Shown piece by piece: positions 11,125-18,921 of a stretch of DNA of 64,000 nt; positions within the stretch are counted from its first letter, which is position 1; the number at the start of each line of letters is the position of its first letter. The notes below the pieces were generated by a model that saw only the letters and a list, made by a program, of their open reading frames with translations, had not been told where the DNA came from and ran no database searches. Made by a program: the position numbers and the translations under genes. The DNA comes from Poriferisodalis sp965237655 (GTDB taxonomy: Bacteria; Actinomycetota; Acidimicrobiia; Acidimicrobiales; Poriferisodalaceae), in NCBI RefSeq assembly GCF_965237655.1, contig NZ_CBDEGB010000001.1, forward strand, positions 1,550,001 to 1,614,000. Reading direction: 5' to 3'.

Positions 11125-12249
11125 TCAGATGCGGCCGAGGCCGAGATCCAACCGGCCCCGCGCAACGTTCGCAGCAAGCACCTCAGTAGGACCTTCAGCG
11201 AGTCGCATCGCCCGTACCCGTCGCAGGATGCCGGCAAGTGGGTGGCCGTCGACGAGCGCCGTTCCGCCGACGAGCTGAATCGCATCATCGCAGACCCGGC
11301 TCAGCGTCTCGGTCGCGAGCGATTTGGCTGCCATGACCTCATTGACGGCGTTCTCGCCGGCATCGACCAGACGCGCCGTGCGGTAGAGCGCACTGCGGGC
11401 TGCGTAGGCGGCGATGCGCATGTCGCCAAGGTTGACCCTCTCGACATCGGTCCCGGTCCGCGCCGGGGTATCCCCATCGCTGCGCCGCGCCGATCGTTCT
11501 GCGAGCGACTGCTCGACCAGGTCGATGGCGAACCGGCTCTGGCCGACGCAGTCGGCTGCAATCGATAGCCGTGTGGCGTTGATCTGGCTCAGCGCTCTGC
11601 CGAGCCCGCGTCCGGCCTCGCCGATGACGTGCGTTGCCGGCACCCGAACATCGGAGAACGTGAACGCGGCGTGGTGGCTGCCATCGAGCGTCCCGAACCG
11701 CTTGGTCAGCGTCACGCCAGGCCTGTCAGTCTCAATGAGCACCATTGCCGGCCCGGTCCCGGAGATCTCGACGAGCGCATTGATGAAGGCGGCGTCGGCC
11801 CCGCCGGTGACGTACGACTTCTGGCCGTTGATCACCAGGTCGTCCCCGTCATGTACTGCCCAGGTGTGGCGGGGGGCGTCGGCGGGCTCGGTGAAGCCGA
11901 AGCCGCTGCGTAGCTCTCCAGCCAAGTACGGCAGCAGGAACTGGGTGCGCACTGGCTCGCCGACGTTGGCGAGCACTCCCGGTGACGGGCCGAGTATTCC
12001 TGGCAAGTGACCCACATTGCGGCTGCCGAGCGTGTCGCGCACGATGGTCAGCGCCAGCGCTCCCGCTTCAGTGCCGCCGAAGGCCGCTGGCTGGGTCATG
12101 CCGAACACGCCCGCCGCCTTGGATGCCTGCCGGGTCGCCGGGCCGAGATCCTCCGCGTCAACCCGTGCCGCAAGCGCCGCCAACTCGTCGGCAAGGCGCT
12201 CGACCGTGCGTAGGACCTCGGTGTGCTGCGAGTCGAGGAAGTCAGGCAT
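11125..12249 (-). CDS. Acyl-CoA dehydrogenase family protein
   Basis: A 374-residue flavoprotein of the acyl-CoA dehydrogenase fold: an N-terminal helical domain, a middle beta domain with FGFTEPADAPRH and LVINGQKSYVTGGADA, and a C-terminal helical domain with ETLSRVCDDAIQLVGGTALVDGHPL and RRVRAMRLAEGPTEVLAANVAR. It would oxidise an acyl-CoA to the enoyl form with electron transfer to ETF. The ATG at 12247-12249 is selected because the upstream in-frame extension lacks family similarity and would run into the neighbouring hydrolase gene. With the enoyl-CoA hydratase at 7.7 kb it suggests fatty or aromatic acid catabolism. Confidence 0.9.
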   Translation of the reverse strand: MPDFLDSQHTEVLRTVERLADELAALAARVDAEDLGPATRQASKAAGVFGMTQPAAFGGTEAGALALTIVRDTLGSRNVGHLPGILGPSPGVLANVGEPVRTQFLLPYLAGELRSGFGFTEPADAPRHTWAVHDGDDLVINGQKSYVTGGADAAFINALVEISGTGPAMVLIETDRPGVTLTKRFGTLDGSHHAAFTFSDVRVPATHVIGEAGRGLGRALSQINATRLSIAADCVGQSRFAIDLVEQSLAERSARRSDGDTPARTGTDVERVNLGDMRIAAYAARSALYRTARLVDAGENAVNEVMAAKSLATETLSRVCDDAIQLVGGTALVDGHPLAGILRRVRAMRLAEGPTEVLAANVARGRLDLGLGRI

Positions 12250-12272
12250 CGGCAAGAGACTCCGGACCGGGA

Positions 12273-12902
12273 TCAGCCGAGCGTGCGGGCGAAGAGGTCT
12301 GCCAGCCGCTGGTAGTGCAACTCGGCGCCCTCGGGCGAGAAGCAATAGCGCTCTGGGAAGACGAAGCCGTGCTCGGTGCCGGGATACGTCTCGACGGCGT
12401 GCCGCACGTCGATCGAGGGCAGGTGGGCCTTCAGCGCAGCGGTCTCTTCTTCACTGACGTAGATGTCGTTCTCGGCGAGGCCGAAATACAGCTCGCCTGC
12501 CACCTCTCCAAGCCGCAAGTGCGGCGAGTCGTATTCGTCAGTCACAATGCCCGCCCCGTACAGCGATGCGGCAGCGGCGAAGCGGTCCGGGTAGGCCCCG
12601 GCAGAGGCCATCGCGAGCCGCCCGCCCATGCAGTAGCCGACACCGCCGACCGTTCTGGCGTCGATGTCGACGTGTCGAGCCAGCCGGTAGAACGAGTTCG
12701 GCAGCACGACAACGTGGCCCGCTGAGGCAATGCGCTCGGCGATGCCAACGAGCTCGGAGCGAATGCCCGACGCCGGCATGTACACGATTACGGCTCGCAG
12801 CGTCCCGTCCCGCTCGGGCGTGATCACTTGGCAGTTCATGGTGCCGTCGGCAGTCGTCAGGTCGATTTCGGTGACCGTGGTGGAGTAGCTCTGCTGCGGC
12901 AT
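12273..12902 (-). CDS. Dienelactone hydrolase family protein
   Basis: A 209-residue alpha/beta hydrolase with the cysteine nucleophile elbow GYCMGGR characteristic of dienelactone hydrolases and a catalytic-histidine segment YPGTEHGFVFPER. An aspartate in the LYFGLAENDIYVSEEE strand would complete the triad. The start at 12902 is fixed by a GAGGAG ribosome-binding site six to eleven bases upstream; an upstream in-frame extension crosses intergenic palindromes and is not coding. It is followed after 23 nt by the acyl-CoA dehydrogenase on the same strand, so the two are probably one operon. Confidence 0.88.
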   Translation of the reverse strand: MPQQSYSTTVTEIDLTTADGTMNCQVITPERDGTLRAVIVYMPASGIRSELVGIAERIASAGHVVVLPNSFYRLARHVDIDARTVGGVGYCMGGRLAMASAGAYPDRFAAAASLYGAGIVTDEYDSPHLRLGEVAGELYFGLAENDIYVSEEETAALKAHLPSIDVRHAVETYPGTEHGFVFPERYCFSPEGAELHYQRLADLFARTLG

Positions 12903-13034
12903 GTCGCTGCTCCTCGGGACTGCGACCTGCGTTCCGCCAACGCGGACGCACCAGTCGGTGCCTGTGGCGGGCGGGCCGCAGCCTAAGCGGCCGCGTGGAG
13001 AGGTGACGTCTCGGAAAGCTGCCGTCGAGCGTTC

Positions 13035-13135
13035 TTTGTGCAAATTTGCCGCCTGTGGCGGCATTTCTGCGCAAAGTCCGACGCCAAGCAATTCTCTGCG
13101 CAATATTGCCGCCTGTCGCGGCATTTCTGCCCAAA
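13035..13135. repeat. Pair of REP-like extended palindromes
   Basis: Two 41-nt units (13035-13075 and 13095-13135) are imperfect direct copies 60 nt apart in the gap between two minus-strand genes. Each is itself a hairpin: a TGCCGCC-TGT-GGCGGCA core in the first (TGCCGC-CTGTC-GCGGCA in the second) flanked by near-complementary arms such as TTTGTGCA and TGCGCAAA. This is the architecture of REP/intergenic palindromic elements. It could also act as a terminator or mRNA stabiliser for the upstream minus-strand hydrolase gene. Confidence 0.7.
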
Positions 13136-13183
13136 GTCGAGAACGGCGGGGCTGCCCGACTTCGCCGCCAATCCGTTCAGACT

Positions 13184-14308
13184 CTAAGCGGTGTGGGTGC
13201 GCACCCAGTCGGTGATCAGATCGGCTGCCTCGGCCCGCGCGCCTGAAGGCTGCCGCAGGTAATGGTCGCCGGCGATGCTGTGCACCGGCGCGTCGGGCGC
13301 ACCGGGTCGGCCGCGTAGCGCGTCGACGATCTTGGCCGTGTCGGAGGTGAAGATGCCCGTGTCGGCGTCAGCGTCGATGACGATCGCCGGCAGCGTGATG
13401 TGCTGCGCCTGATCGGTGCTGCACTGCGAGTCGCTGAGGCTCCACATCGACAACCAGGTCCGCAGGGAGCTGACCGTGCCGACACCGAAGATCCCGTAGT
13501 TGGCACGGCGCGGATCGCCGAGGTAGCAATCGGGCACGCTTCGCTGGCTGGGGTCGATCGAGCCGTCGAGCATGCGCAGGTCGGCCCACAGTCGCGGGAC
13601 CACGAACAGGCGCTCGCGGTGTCCCGCAGCAGCCAGTCGATCCAGCTCGTCTTTGCACCACGCGGTGATGCGGGCGTTGCGCGCACGCTGCGCGCTCCGG
13701 TACGCACCAATGAACTCAGGATCAAACGGGGGCTGCCGGTCCGCGGCGTAGGGGTCAAGGTTTAGGTCGACGCTGAGGGGATCGTTCTCGTCGGTGACCG
13801 ATGGGTCCATCCAGTTCGTCAGCACTTCAGCGCGGCCGGTGTGCGCCACGATGGAGACGTAGAGGTTACCCCCCGCCATATCGTCGATCGCCGGGCTGAG
13901 ACTTCGCCGGCTGTACTCGGGAACCAAGTTGGGTGCGGTGGCCTGGGCTTGATAGGTGGCCATGAGCGAGCCCCCGCCGCTGTTGCCTAGCAGCACAACG
14001 CAATCGACGCCTTGGCCGCGCAGCCATCGGACCCCGACATCGATGTCCGCGAGTGCCAGATCGGCCAGGAAGTACGGCTCGGCACCCCGGAAGCGGGTGT
14101 TCCAGCCGAGGAATCCTAGCCCGCGCTCGGCGATGTATTCGGCCAAGTAGTGCTCGCTGAAATCGATGTTGTAGTGGGTTGCGATCAGTGCTGTGCGAGG
14201 TTCGTGGCCCTCGGGCCGGTAGTAAACGCCCTGGCAGGGATGCCCGCCGACGCCGGCTCGGGGGGCGCTAGCGCTCGGCAGCGCGACGAACTCACGGGTG
14301 ATGGCCAT
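13184..14308 (-). CDS. Alpha/beta hydrolase
   Basis: A 374-residue protein with the nucleophile elbow LLGNSGGGSLMATYQAQA, a candidate acid in ITLPAIVIDADADTGIF, and a C-terminal histidine in VHSIAGDHYLRQP. An N-terminal ALIATHYNIDFSEHYLAEYI region leads into the first strands. The size and lid insertion resemble uncharacterised actinobacterial hydrolases rather than a named esterase class. The ATG at 14306-14308 is the only good start. It lies 18 nt downstream of the VOC gene on the same strand, consistent with an operon. Confidence 0.8.
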   Translation of the reverse strand: MAITREFVALPSASAPRAGVGGHPCQGVYYRPEGHEPRTALIATHYNIDFSEHYLAEYIAERGLGFLGWNTRFRGAEPYFLADLALADIDVGVRWLRGQGVDCVVLLGNSGGGSLMATYQAQATAPNLVPEYSRRSLSPAIDDMAGGNLYVSIVAHTGRAEVLTNWMDPSVTDENDPLSVDLNLDPYAADRQPPFDPEFIGAYRSAQRARNARITAWCKDELDRLAAAGHRERLFVVPRLWADLRMLDGSIDPSQRSVPDCYLGDPRRANYGIFGVGTVSSLRTWLSMWSLSDSQCSTDQAQHITLPAIVIDADADTGIFTSDTAKIVDALRGRPGAPDAPVHSIAGDHYLRQPSGARAEAADLITDWVRTHTA

Positions 14309-14326
14309 CTGCAGGCTGGCCTTTGT

Positions 14327-14827
14327 TCAGGCCGAGGCGTCAGTGGGCACCGGGGCGCGCATCACCGCAAGTGCCCCCTCGGGGTCGGGTTCGAAGCCGG
14401 TCGTATCCGCACACAGCTCGACCATGATGCCGTTCGGGTCGAGGTAGTAGAGCGACTGGCACCAGCCATGGTCGATGTCCATGAGCGGGTTCATCCCGGC
14501 GCCGGTCATGCGGTTGCGGACGGTCTCTTGCATTTCCGGTGTGGCCCGCACTGCGACGTGGTTGACCCAAACCGGCAGTCCCACCGACTTGCTGAGATCA
14601 GTGCTGAAGTCGGCCTGCTCGCCCATGTTGGCAATCTGGAAGAACGCAATGCACTCCCCGTCGCCGATGTCATAGAAGACGTGCTTGATCCAGCCCGTCG
14701 GACCGCCGTCAGGGTCTGGGCGCTCGTCCTGCTCGGCGTGGACCAGCGGGAACCCCATGAGCTCCTCATAGAAGTGGTGCGTCGCCTCGAGGTCCTTCGT
14801 TGCGTATGCGACGTGATGAAGTCCCAT
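14327..14827 (-). CDS. VOC (glyoxalase/bleomycin-resistance/dioxygenase) superfamily protein
   Basis: A 166-residue protein with two VOC-type beta-alpha-beta-beta-beta modules. The N-terminal MGLHHVAYATKDLEATHHFY gives the first metal-ligand histidine, WVNHVAVRA another, and LYYLDPNGIMVELCAD the final glutamate. This pattern suits a metal-dependent extradiol dioxygenase or glyoxalase-like enzyme. The start at 14827 is supported by a GGGGGAA ribosome-binding site; the in-frame extension to 14893 is not conserved in character. The neighbouring hydrolase supports a ring-cleavage or side-chain catabolism setting (inference). Confidence 0.85.
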   Translation of the reverse strand: MGLHHVAYATKDLEATHHFYEELMGFPLVHAEQDERPDPDGGPTGWIKHVFYDIGDGECIAFFQIANMGEQADFSTDLSKSVGLPVWVNHVAVRATPEMQETVRNRMTGAGMNPLMDIDHGWCQSLYYLDPNGIMVELCADTTGFEPDPEGALAVMRAPVPTDASA

Positions 14828-14972
14828 GCTTCCCCCTGCTGTGACCGGCCCTTCTGCGAGCGATGGCGTTCTGCCGTGTCGATGCGCGAACACTGGCTTT
14901 GCCGTAACACGCGGTCTCAGGCTGTCACATTCCTGCAGGCCGATTCGCCAAGTCGGCCCGCAGCGGTCTAGG

Positions 14973-15455
14973 TCACTTGAGCGGGAAGGTCGCGACGTCC
15001 ACGTACTCGCCCCAGGGCGCCGATTCGACGAGGCTGATCTGGGTCACGTCGAACGCTTCGTGGAGCCGTGGCCAGTCCACCTGCGGCGGGCGGCGCCGGA
15101 ACCGTGCCACGGTCAGGTGGCCTACGAACGGGTGGTCCGGCGGCGGGTCGCCGATGAACCGGGTGGGCTCGATGACCGAGGCGGCCAGCTCGTCGACGCC
15201 CTCGGCAGGCAGCATGAGCACACCCCGACCTAGTCGTTCTGGAGCGGGACCAAGCGTCACCTGAGCAGCGGGAAACGTCGTCGACTCCAAGGTGCTGCAC
15301 GTCTCGTCCTGGTCGCACTCGCCGAGGAATCGCAATGTGATGTGCAAACGGTGCGGCTTTGTCCAGCTGACTCCCGGAGCGGCCGGTCGAGCAAGCCCAG
15401 CCAATTTATCGACGACAGATTCGGGCGGCCACACGGCGACGAACAAGCGCGGCAC
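14973..15455 (-). CDS. thpR: RNA 2',3'-cyclic phosphodiesterase (2'-5' RNA ligase family)
   Basis: A 160-residue member of the 2H phosphoesterase superfamily. Both HxT/S-type motifs are visible, HITLRFLG and HLTVARF, about 80 residues apart. The N-terminus MPRLFVAVWPPESV is typical. The family hydrolyses RNA 2',3'-cyclic phosphates and shows low 2'-5' ligase activity in vitro. It is divergent from the candidate selenoprotein gene, with 64 nt between starts, so the two promoters overlap. Confidence 0.9.
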   Translation of the reverse strand: MPRLFVAVWPPESVVDKLAGLARPAAPGVSWTKPHRLHITLRFLGECDQDETCSTLESTTFPAAQVTLGPAPERLGRGVLMLPAEGVDELAASVIEPTRFIGDPPPDHPFVGHLTVARFRRRPPQVDWPRLHEAFDVTQISLVESAPWGEYVDVATFPLK

Positions 15456-15519
15456 GGCGTGAAACTAGTGGCCTATTGCGGCATCCGAGGCCGCCTGTCG
15501 GAGGGTTACGCTCCCAACC

Positions 15520-16755
15520 GTGACTCGCCTCCTGCGACGCGCGACAACTCTCGTCGTCTGCTGTTTTGCGAGTACGGGCCTCGTGGCTGGCTGCAGCAGC
15601 GACAGTGACGAGACACCGCAAACGGTAGTCGAGGGCACAGCCGCGCCGGCCGCAGCGATCACGGAATCCCCGGTGAGCGACACCTCGGCACCCGACCCTG
15701 ATGAGGGAAGCGACGCAGAGCGCCACGACGAAGACGGCGATGACCTTGAGTCACGCGGCGTGGACGGGGGCGATAGTCACGACGGCGATGACGATGGCTA
15801 CGAGGATGAGCAAGGCGGCGACGCCGATGACTCGTCTCGGGAGGACGGCCGCGAGGACGACGACACCGGCGATGGCCAAGAGTCGGTTGATGACGATTCG
15901 GATGATCGTTCCGATGACGATGGTCACGAGGATGATGATCAGGGGGAGGACGGCCGCGAAGACGACGACACCGGCGATGGCCAAGAGTCGGTTGATGACG
16001 ATTCGGATGATCGTTCCGATGACGACGTCGATGAGAACGGTGCCGAAAGCGATGACGGCGATGACGGTGGCGAAGCCGGCGAGTCAGATGATCGGGAAGC
16101 CGAGTCCAGTGATGATCAGAATCCTGATTACGACCCCGCCACGGATGAGGATGAGGACCGCCAAGAGGACGACGCAAGCGACGCGGCTGACGACGAGGCA
16201 GATGGTGACGCAGCGGAAGCATCCGACGATGAGCCGGGGGAGGGCACGGAACCAGACTCTGAGGACGACGAGTCTGAGGACGCCCAGACGGACGCCGGCG
16301 GCGAAGCCGAAGACGTCACCACGAAACCCGAGCCGACCGAAAATCGGGCCCAAGTGCTGGCGCTCGCCGTACCACAGCTGGATGGCACAACCTTCGACAT
16401 CGAAGCGGTGGCCGGCAGGGACGTACTGCTGTGGTTCTGGGCGCCGTGGTGACCGAATTGCCGGAGGGAAGCGCCTGCGGTCGCAGCGCTGAAGTCACAG
16501 CACGGAGACAACCTCGTCCTTGTCGGCATTCCCGGGCGCGATACCCCAGCTGCGATGTCGCGCTGCGTGAGCACGTACGGCGTCGGAAACATGCCGCACC
16601 TACCCGACGAGAACGGCGACCTTTGGAGGAGGTTCGGCGTGAGCTACCAGCCCCGCTGGCTGCTGATCCGTGCCGACGGCACCGAGGAACCTGGCGGCGG
16701 CGTCCCACCCGACAGCATCGTCCAAGACGCCCTCACCCCTGGAGCCCCCGGCTGA
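15520..16755 (+). CDS. Candidate selenocysteine-containing DsbE/TlpA-like thioredoxin lipoprotein
   Basis: The GTG start gives a lipoprotein signal (LVAGC, Cys25). A long Asp/Glu/Ser-rich low-complexity linker follows to about residue 270, then a thioredoxin-like domain: VLALAVPQLDGTTFDIEAV, LLWFWAPW, then an in-frame TGA (16450-16452, codon 311), then PNCRREAPAVAALK, LVLVGIPGRDTPAAM and RFGVSYQPRWLLIRADG to TGA 16753-16755. The TGA falls exactly where the first Cys of WCxxC stands in secreted actinobacterial DsbE/MPT53-like proteins, and the second Cys is kept. The frame is intact on both sides. A SECIS-like hairpin follows. The simplest reading is UxxC selenoprotein; the alternatives are a single nonsense mutation or sequencing error (TGC or TGT to TGA). 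Translation stopping at the TGA would leave only the lipoprotein and linker. Confidence 0.6.
15841..16026 (+). repeat. 105-nt tandem repeat in the acidic linker
   Basis: A 105-nt unit starting at 15841 is followed by a second copy (15946-16026, about 0.8 unit) that is nearly identical. It encodes 35 acidic residues beginning EDGREDDDTGDGQESV. The repeat keeps the frame and lengthens the linker between the lipid anchor and the thioredoxin domain. Confidence 0.85.
16470..16490 (+). promoter_or_regulatory. Putative bacterial SECIS hairpin
   Basis: The RNA can fold as a stem of AGCG (16470-16473) with CGCT (16487-16490), a bulged C (16474), then CTGC (16475-16478) with GCAG (16483-16486), closed by a GGUC loop (16479-16482). 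The loop begins 26 nt after the in-frame TGA. The Escherichia coli fdhF SECIS likewise has an apical GGU loop and a single bulged base in the stem. The distance and loop are compatible with SelB recognition, but this is a hand fold in GC-rich DNA. Confidence 0.5.
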
Positions 16756-16766
16756 TCCGGGCTCGG

Positions 16767-17588
16767 CTATTCGGCGTCGGCCAGCAGTTCACGCAGGAGA
16801 GCGGGAGGATCGTCTGCGGTGACCAGCGCTTCGCCGATCAACGCAGCGTGGTAGCCGGCCTCCACAATTGCCTTCATCGGCGTTCCGCCTGGCACGCCGA
16901 TGCCTGACGCCGCCACCAGCAGGATCCCGTCGTCGATCCCTTCGAAGCGACGGCTGACCCGAACGGCCTTGTCGTAGTCCACGGTGAACTTCGTTGATTC
17001 GGGGTTGTCCCGCTGGTTGATCGCGATCATGTAGGCACCGACGTCGACTGCCACTTCGAACTCGGCCTCGTCTCGCACCTCAGTCAGCACGTCAATGCCG
17101 AGCGACAGCGCAAGCTCTTGCATCGGCGGCAGCTGCGACGGGTCGATATCGGCGAGGATGACGAGCAATGCGTCGGCACCCATGGCGTGGCTGTCGCGCA
17201 CATCGTCGAGCGTGCGCAGGAAGTCCTTGCGCAGGACCGGCAGTCCGGTGACGGCCTTGGCGGCCTGCAAGTCCTCGGGGGAGCCGCTGAACCGTTCGCT
17301 CTCGGTCAGCACCGACAGACACGCCGCCCCGCCGGCCTTGTACTCGGACGCAAGATCGGCGGCGTCCGCGTCGGCCCGCAACGCCCCGCGTGACGGCGAG
17401 CGGCGTTTGATCTCGGCGATTACCGAGAGTCCTTTTTCCCGCAGCGCAGCGGCGAATCGATGTCCGGTCGCCACCGAACTCGCCTCGGCATCGTCTTCAG
17501 CAGCGTTGTCGGCAGCCATAGGGACGATCTCACTCCGCGACTCGGCAATGCCTAAGAGATTGGCCCGCGACTCTACGGGCCGCAACAT
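16767..17588 (-). CDS. trpC: Indole-3-glycerol phosphate synthase
   Basis: A 273-residue TIM-barrel enzyme of tryptophan synthesis converting carboxyphenylaminodeoxyribulose phosphate to indole-glycerol phosphate. Diagnostic segments are SVIAEIKRRSPSRGAL, ACLSVLTESERFSGS, GLPVLRKDFLRTLDDV, GADALLVILADI, AINQRDNPESTKF, LLVAASGIGVPG and HAALIGEALVTADDP. The usual INNRNL motif reads INQRDN. It stands alone, with no other trp genes visible, and is convergent with the thioredoxin gene. The N-terminus is about 20 residues longer than usual, so a start further in is possible. Confidence 0.93.
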   Translation of the reverse strand: MLRPVESRANLLGIAESRSEIVPMAADNAAEDDAEASSVATGHRFAAALREKGLSVIAEIKRRSPSRGALRADADAADLASEYKAGGAACLSVLTESERFSGSPEDLQAAKAVTGLPVLRKDFLRTLDDVRDSHAMGADALLVILADIDPSQLPPMQELALSLGIDVLTEVRDEAEFEVAVDVGAYMIAINQRDNPESTKFTVDYDKAVRVSRRFEGIDDGILLVAASGIGVPGGTPMKAIVEAGYHAALIGEALVTADDPPALLRELLADAE

Positions 17589-17709
17589 GAACTAGGGCCC
17601 CGGTGCGCTGCCAGCGAGTCCTCGACGCGGCGGTTCTCGCCGGGCCTCAGTGCCCGTACGACAGAAATCGCTTGGGTGTTCGGTAAATATCGAAATATAT
17701 TCAAGTTCC

Positions 17710-17964
17710 ATGGATGAAGAGCTCTTGAATGATGACGGCGGTGAATTGCAGCGCCGTGAGCTGCGTGCCGCAGGAGTGCTCATCGCATCCGACGCACGGC
17801 TGCGGCCGACCACCACGATGGTCGCCGATGACGAGGCGGGTGACACCGTGGCGGTCGCTGCCCTGCTGCTCGACGTGACCCGCCCGGACTGCGTTGATCG
17901 AGTCGTGAGCTGGCTGCGCGATACGGCGACGCTCCTCGAGACCATCCGCGAGCTCGAGCGCTGA
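17710..17964 (+). CDS. Small hypothetical protein
   Basis: An 84-residue reading frame starting MDEELLNDDGGELQRRELRAAG and ending VVSWLRDTATLLETIRELER. It is acidic, with a helical C-terminus, and has no motif I recognise. It is preceded by an unusually AT-rich stretch (17684-17700) that could hold a promoter. The coding-like third-position GC suggests a real gene, but the call is uncertain. The 216 nt downstream to 18180 hold no gene I can support. Confidence 0.45.
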   Translation: MDEELLNDDGGELQRRELRAAGVLIASDARLRPTTTMVADDEAGDTVAVAALLLDVTRPDCVDRVVSWLRDTATLLETIRELER

Positions 17965-18180
17965 GCCCGCATCAACTCAATGTCGACGAGGAGCCTCTCC
18001 ACGAGTAACTGCGGGAGCGAAACACGTGCCTATGGGCCACCGCGCTGCCACGCCGTTCCAGTTATCACAGCTAGTTTTGTCTGGGTGATGCTGTCTGTCA
18101 GAGAATTGCACAAGGTGATCGCGGCTACCGCGCATTGCGTGGCGCTGGATCGCTTTGCTTACTCGAACATCCCCAGATAA

Positions 18181-18840
18181 GTGACGGGACGAATCGAGGA
18201 CTCCAATCGTCCTGATGTCACGGCCCAGCTCGATTCCCTCTATGAATGGGAGCCCTCTGAACTCGACGCCGGCCTGCGCGCAGCCCAAGCGCGTGCGGTA
18301 TCGATTGGGGCACTGGATATCGAGGGTTTCCGGCGCTGGGCGCTCGGCGACCTCACTGACAACAGGAACCGGGGGCTGTTCGCGGAGTGGCTGGTCGGCC
18401 AGGCGCTCGAGGCGGTTGACGAGGCTGAGCCCCGTCGGGAATGGGATGCCTTCGATCTGGCGTACGGCAGTATTCGCATTGAGGTGAAGGCATCTGGCCG
18501 CAGTCAAACGTGGAACCCAAACGAATCGGCGACGCCACGCTTTGACATCGCCCCCCGTAGGTACTCATGGGTGGCCGTCACTGACGAGTGGTTTGAGCAC
18601 GACCCACCGGCCCGACTGGCCGACGTCTACGTGTTCTGCCTTCACGAGCCCGTTCCGGCGACGAACGAGAACGTCCTCGACCCTTCATCCTGGAAGTTCT
18701 GGGTGATTGCGACTCAGTCTCTCGACGATGAGCTCGGATCGCAGAAGACGGCTGGGCTGTCGACACTCGATCGACTCACCGAACCAGTCGAATGGCCCGA
18801 CATCCAAGACGAAGTTGACCGAGCGATCGGGTCGGCGTAG
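18181..18840 (+). CDS. PD-(D/E)XK nuclease-like hypothetical protein
   Basis: A 219-residue protein. The arrangement LFAEWLVGQAL (Glu in helix 1), WDAFDLAYGSIRIEVKASGR (D...ExK) matches the core of PD-(D/E)XK nucleases. The remainder (RRYSWVAVTDEWFEHD, DVYVFCLHE, LDPSSWKFWVIATQSLDD) looks like a strand-rich scaffold common in Type II restriction-like proteins. No methyltransferase is adjacent, so it is not an obvious restriction enzyme. The GTG immediately follows an in-frame TAA, so the start cannot lie further upstream. Confidence 0.65.
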   Translation: MTGRIEDSNRPDVTAQLDSLYEWEPSELDAGLRAAQARAVSIGALDIEGFRRWALGDLTDNRNRGLFAEWLVGQALEAVDEAEPRREWDAFDLAYGSIRIEVKASGRSQTWNPNESATPRFDIAPRRYSWVAVTDEWFEHDPPARLADVYVFCLHEPVPATNENVLDPSSWKFWVIATQSLDDELGSQKTAGLSTLDRLTEPVEWPDIQDEVDRAIGSA

Positions 18841-18921
18841 CCAGTCCTCTGATCACATCCAAGAATCAGGCGAGGCGGCCGGACAATCACCCACGCCCCG
18901 CGGGTCGCCAAACTGTCGGAC

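Noticed and set aside
13000..13150. CRISPR-like array from the two 41-nt repeats
   Set aside because: Only two units, with strong internal palindromes and no cas genes; a REP-like element fits better.
15751..16353. Minus-strand frames rich in Ile/Val/Leu opposite the acidic linker
   Set aside because: They resemble membrane helices only because GAC/GAT/GAG codons read in reverse give Val, Ile and Leu. There is no real gene.
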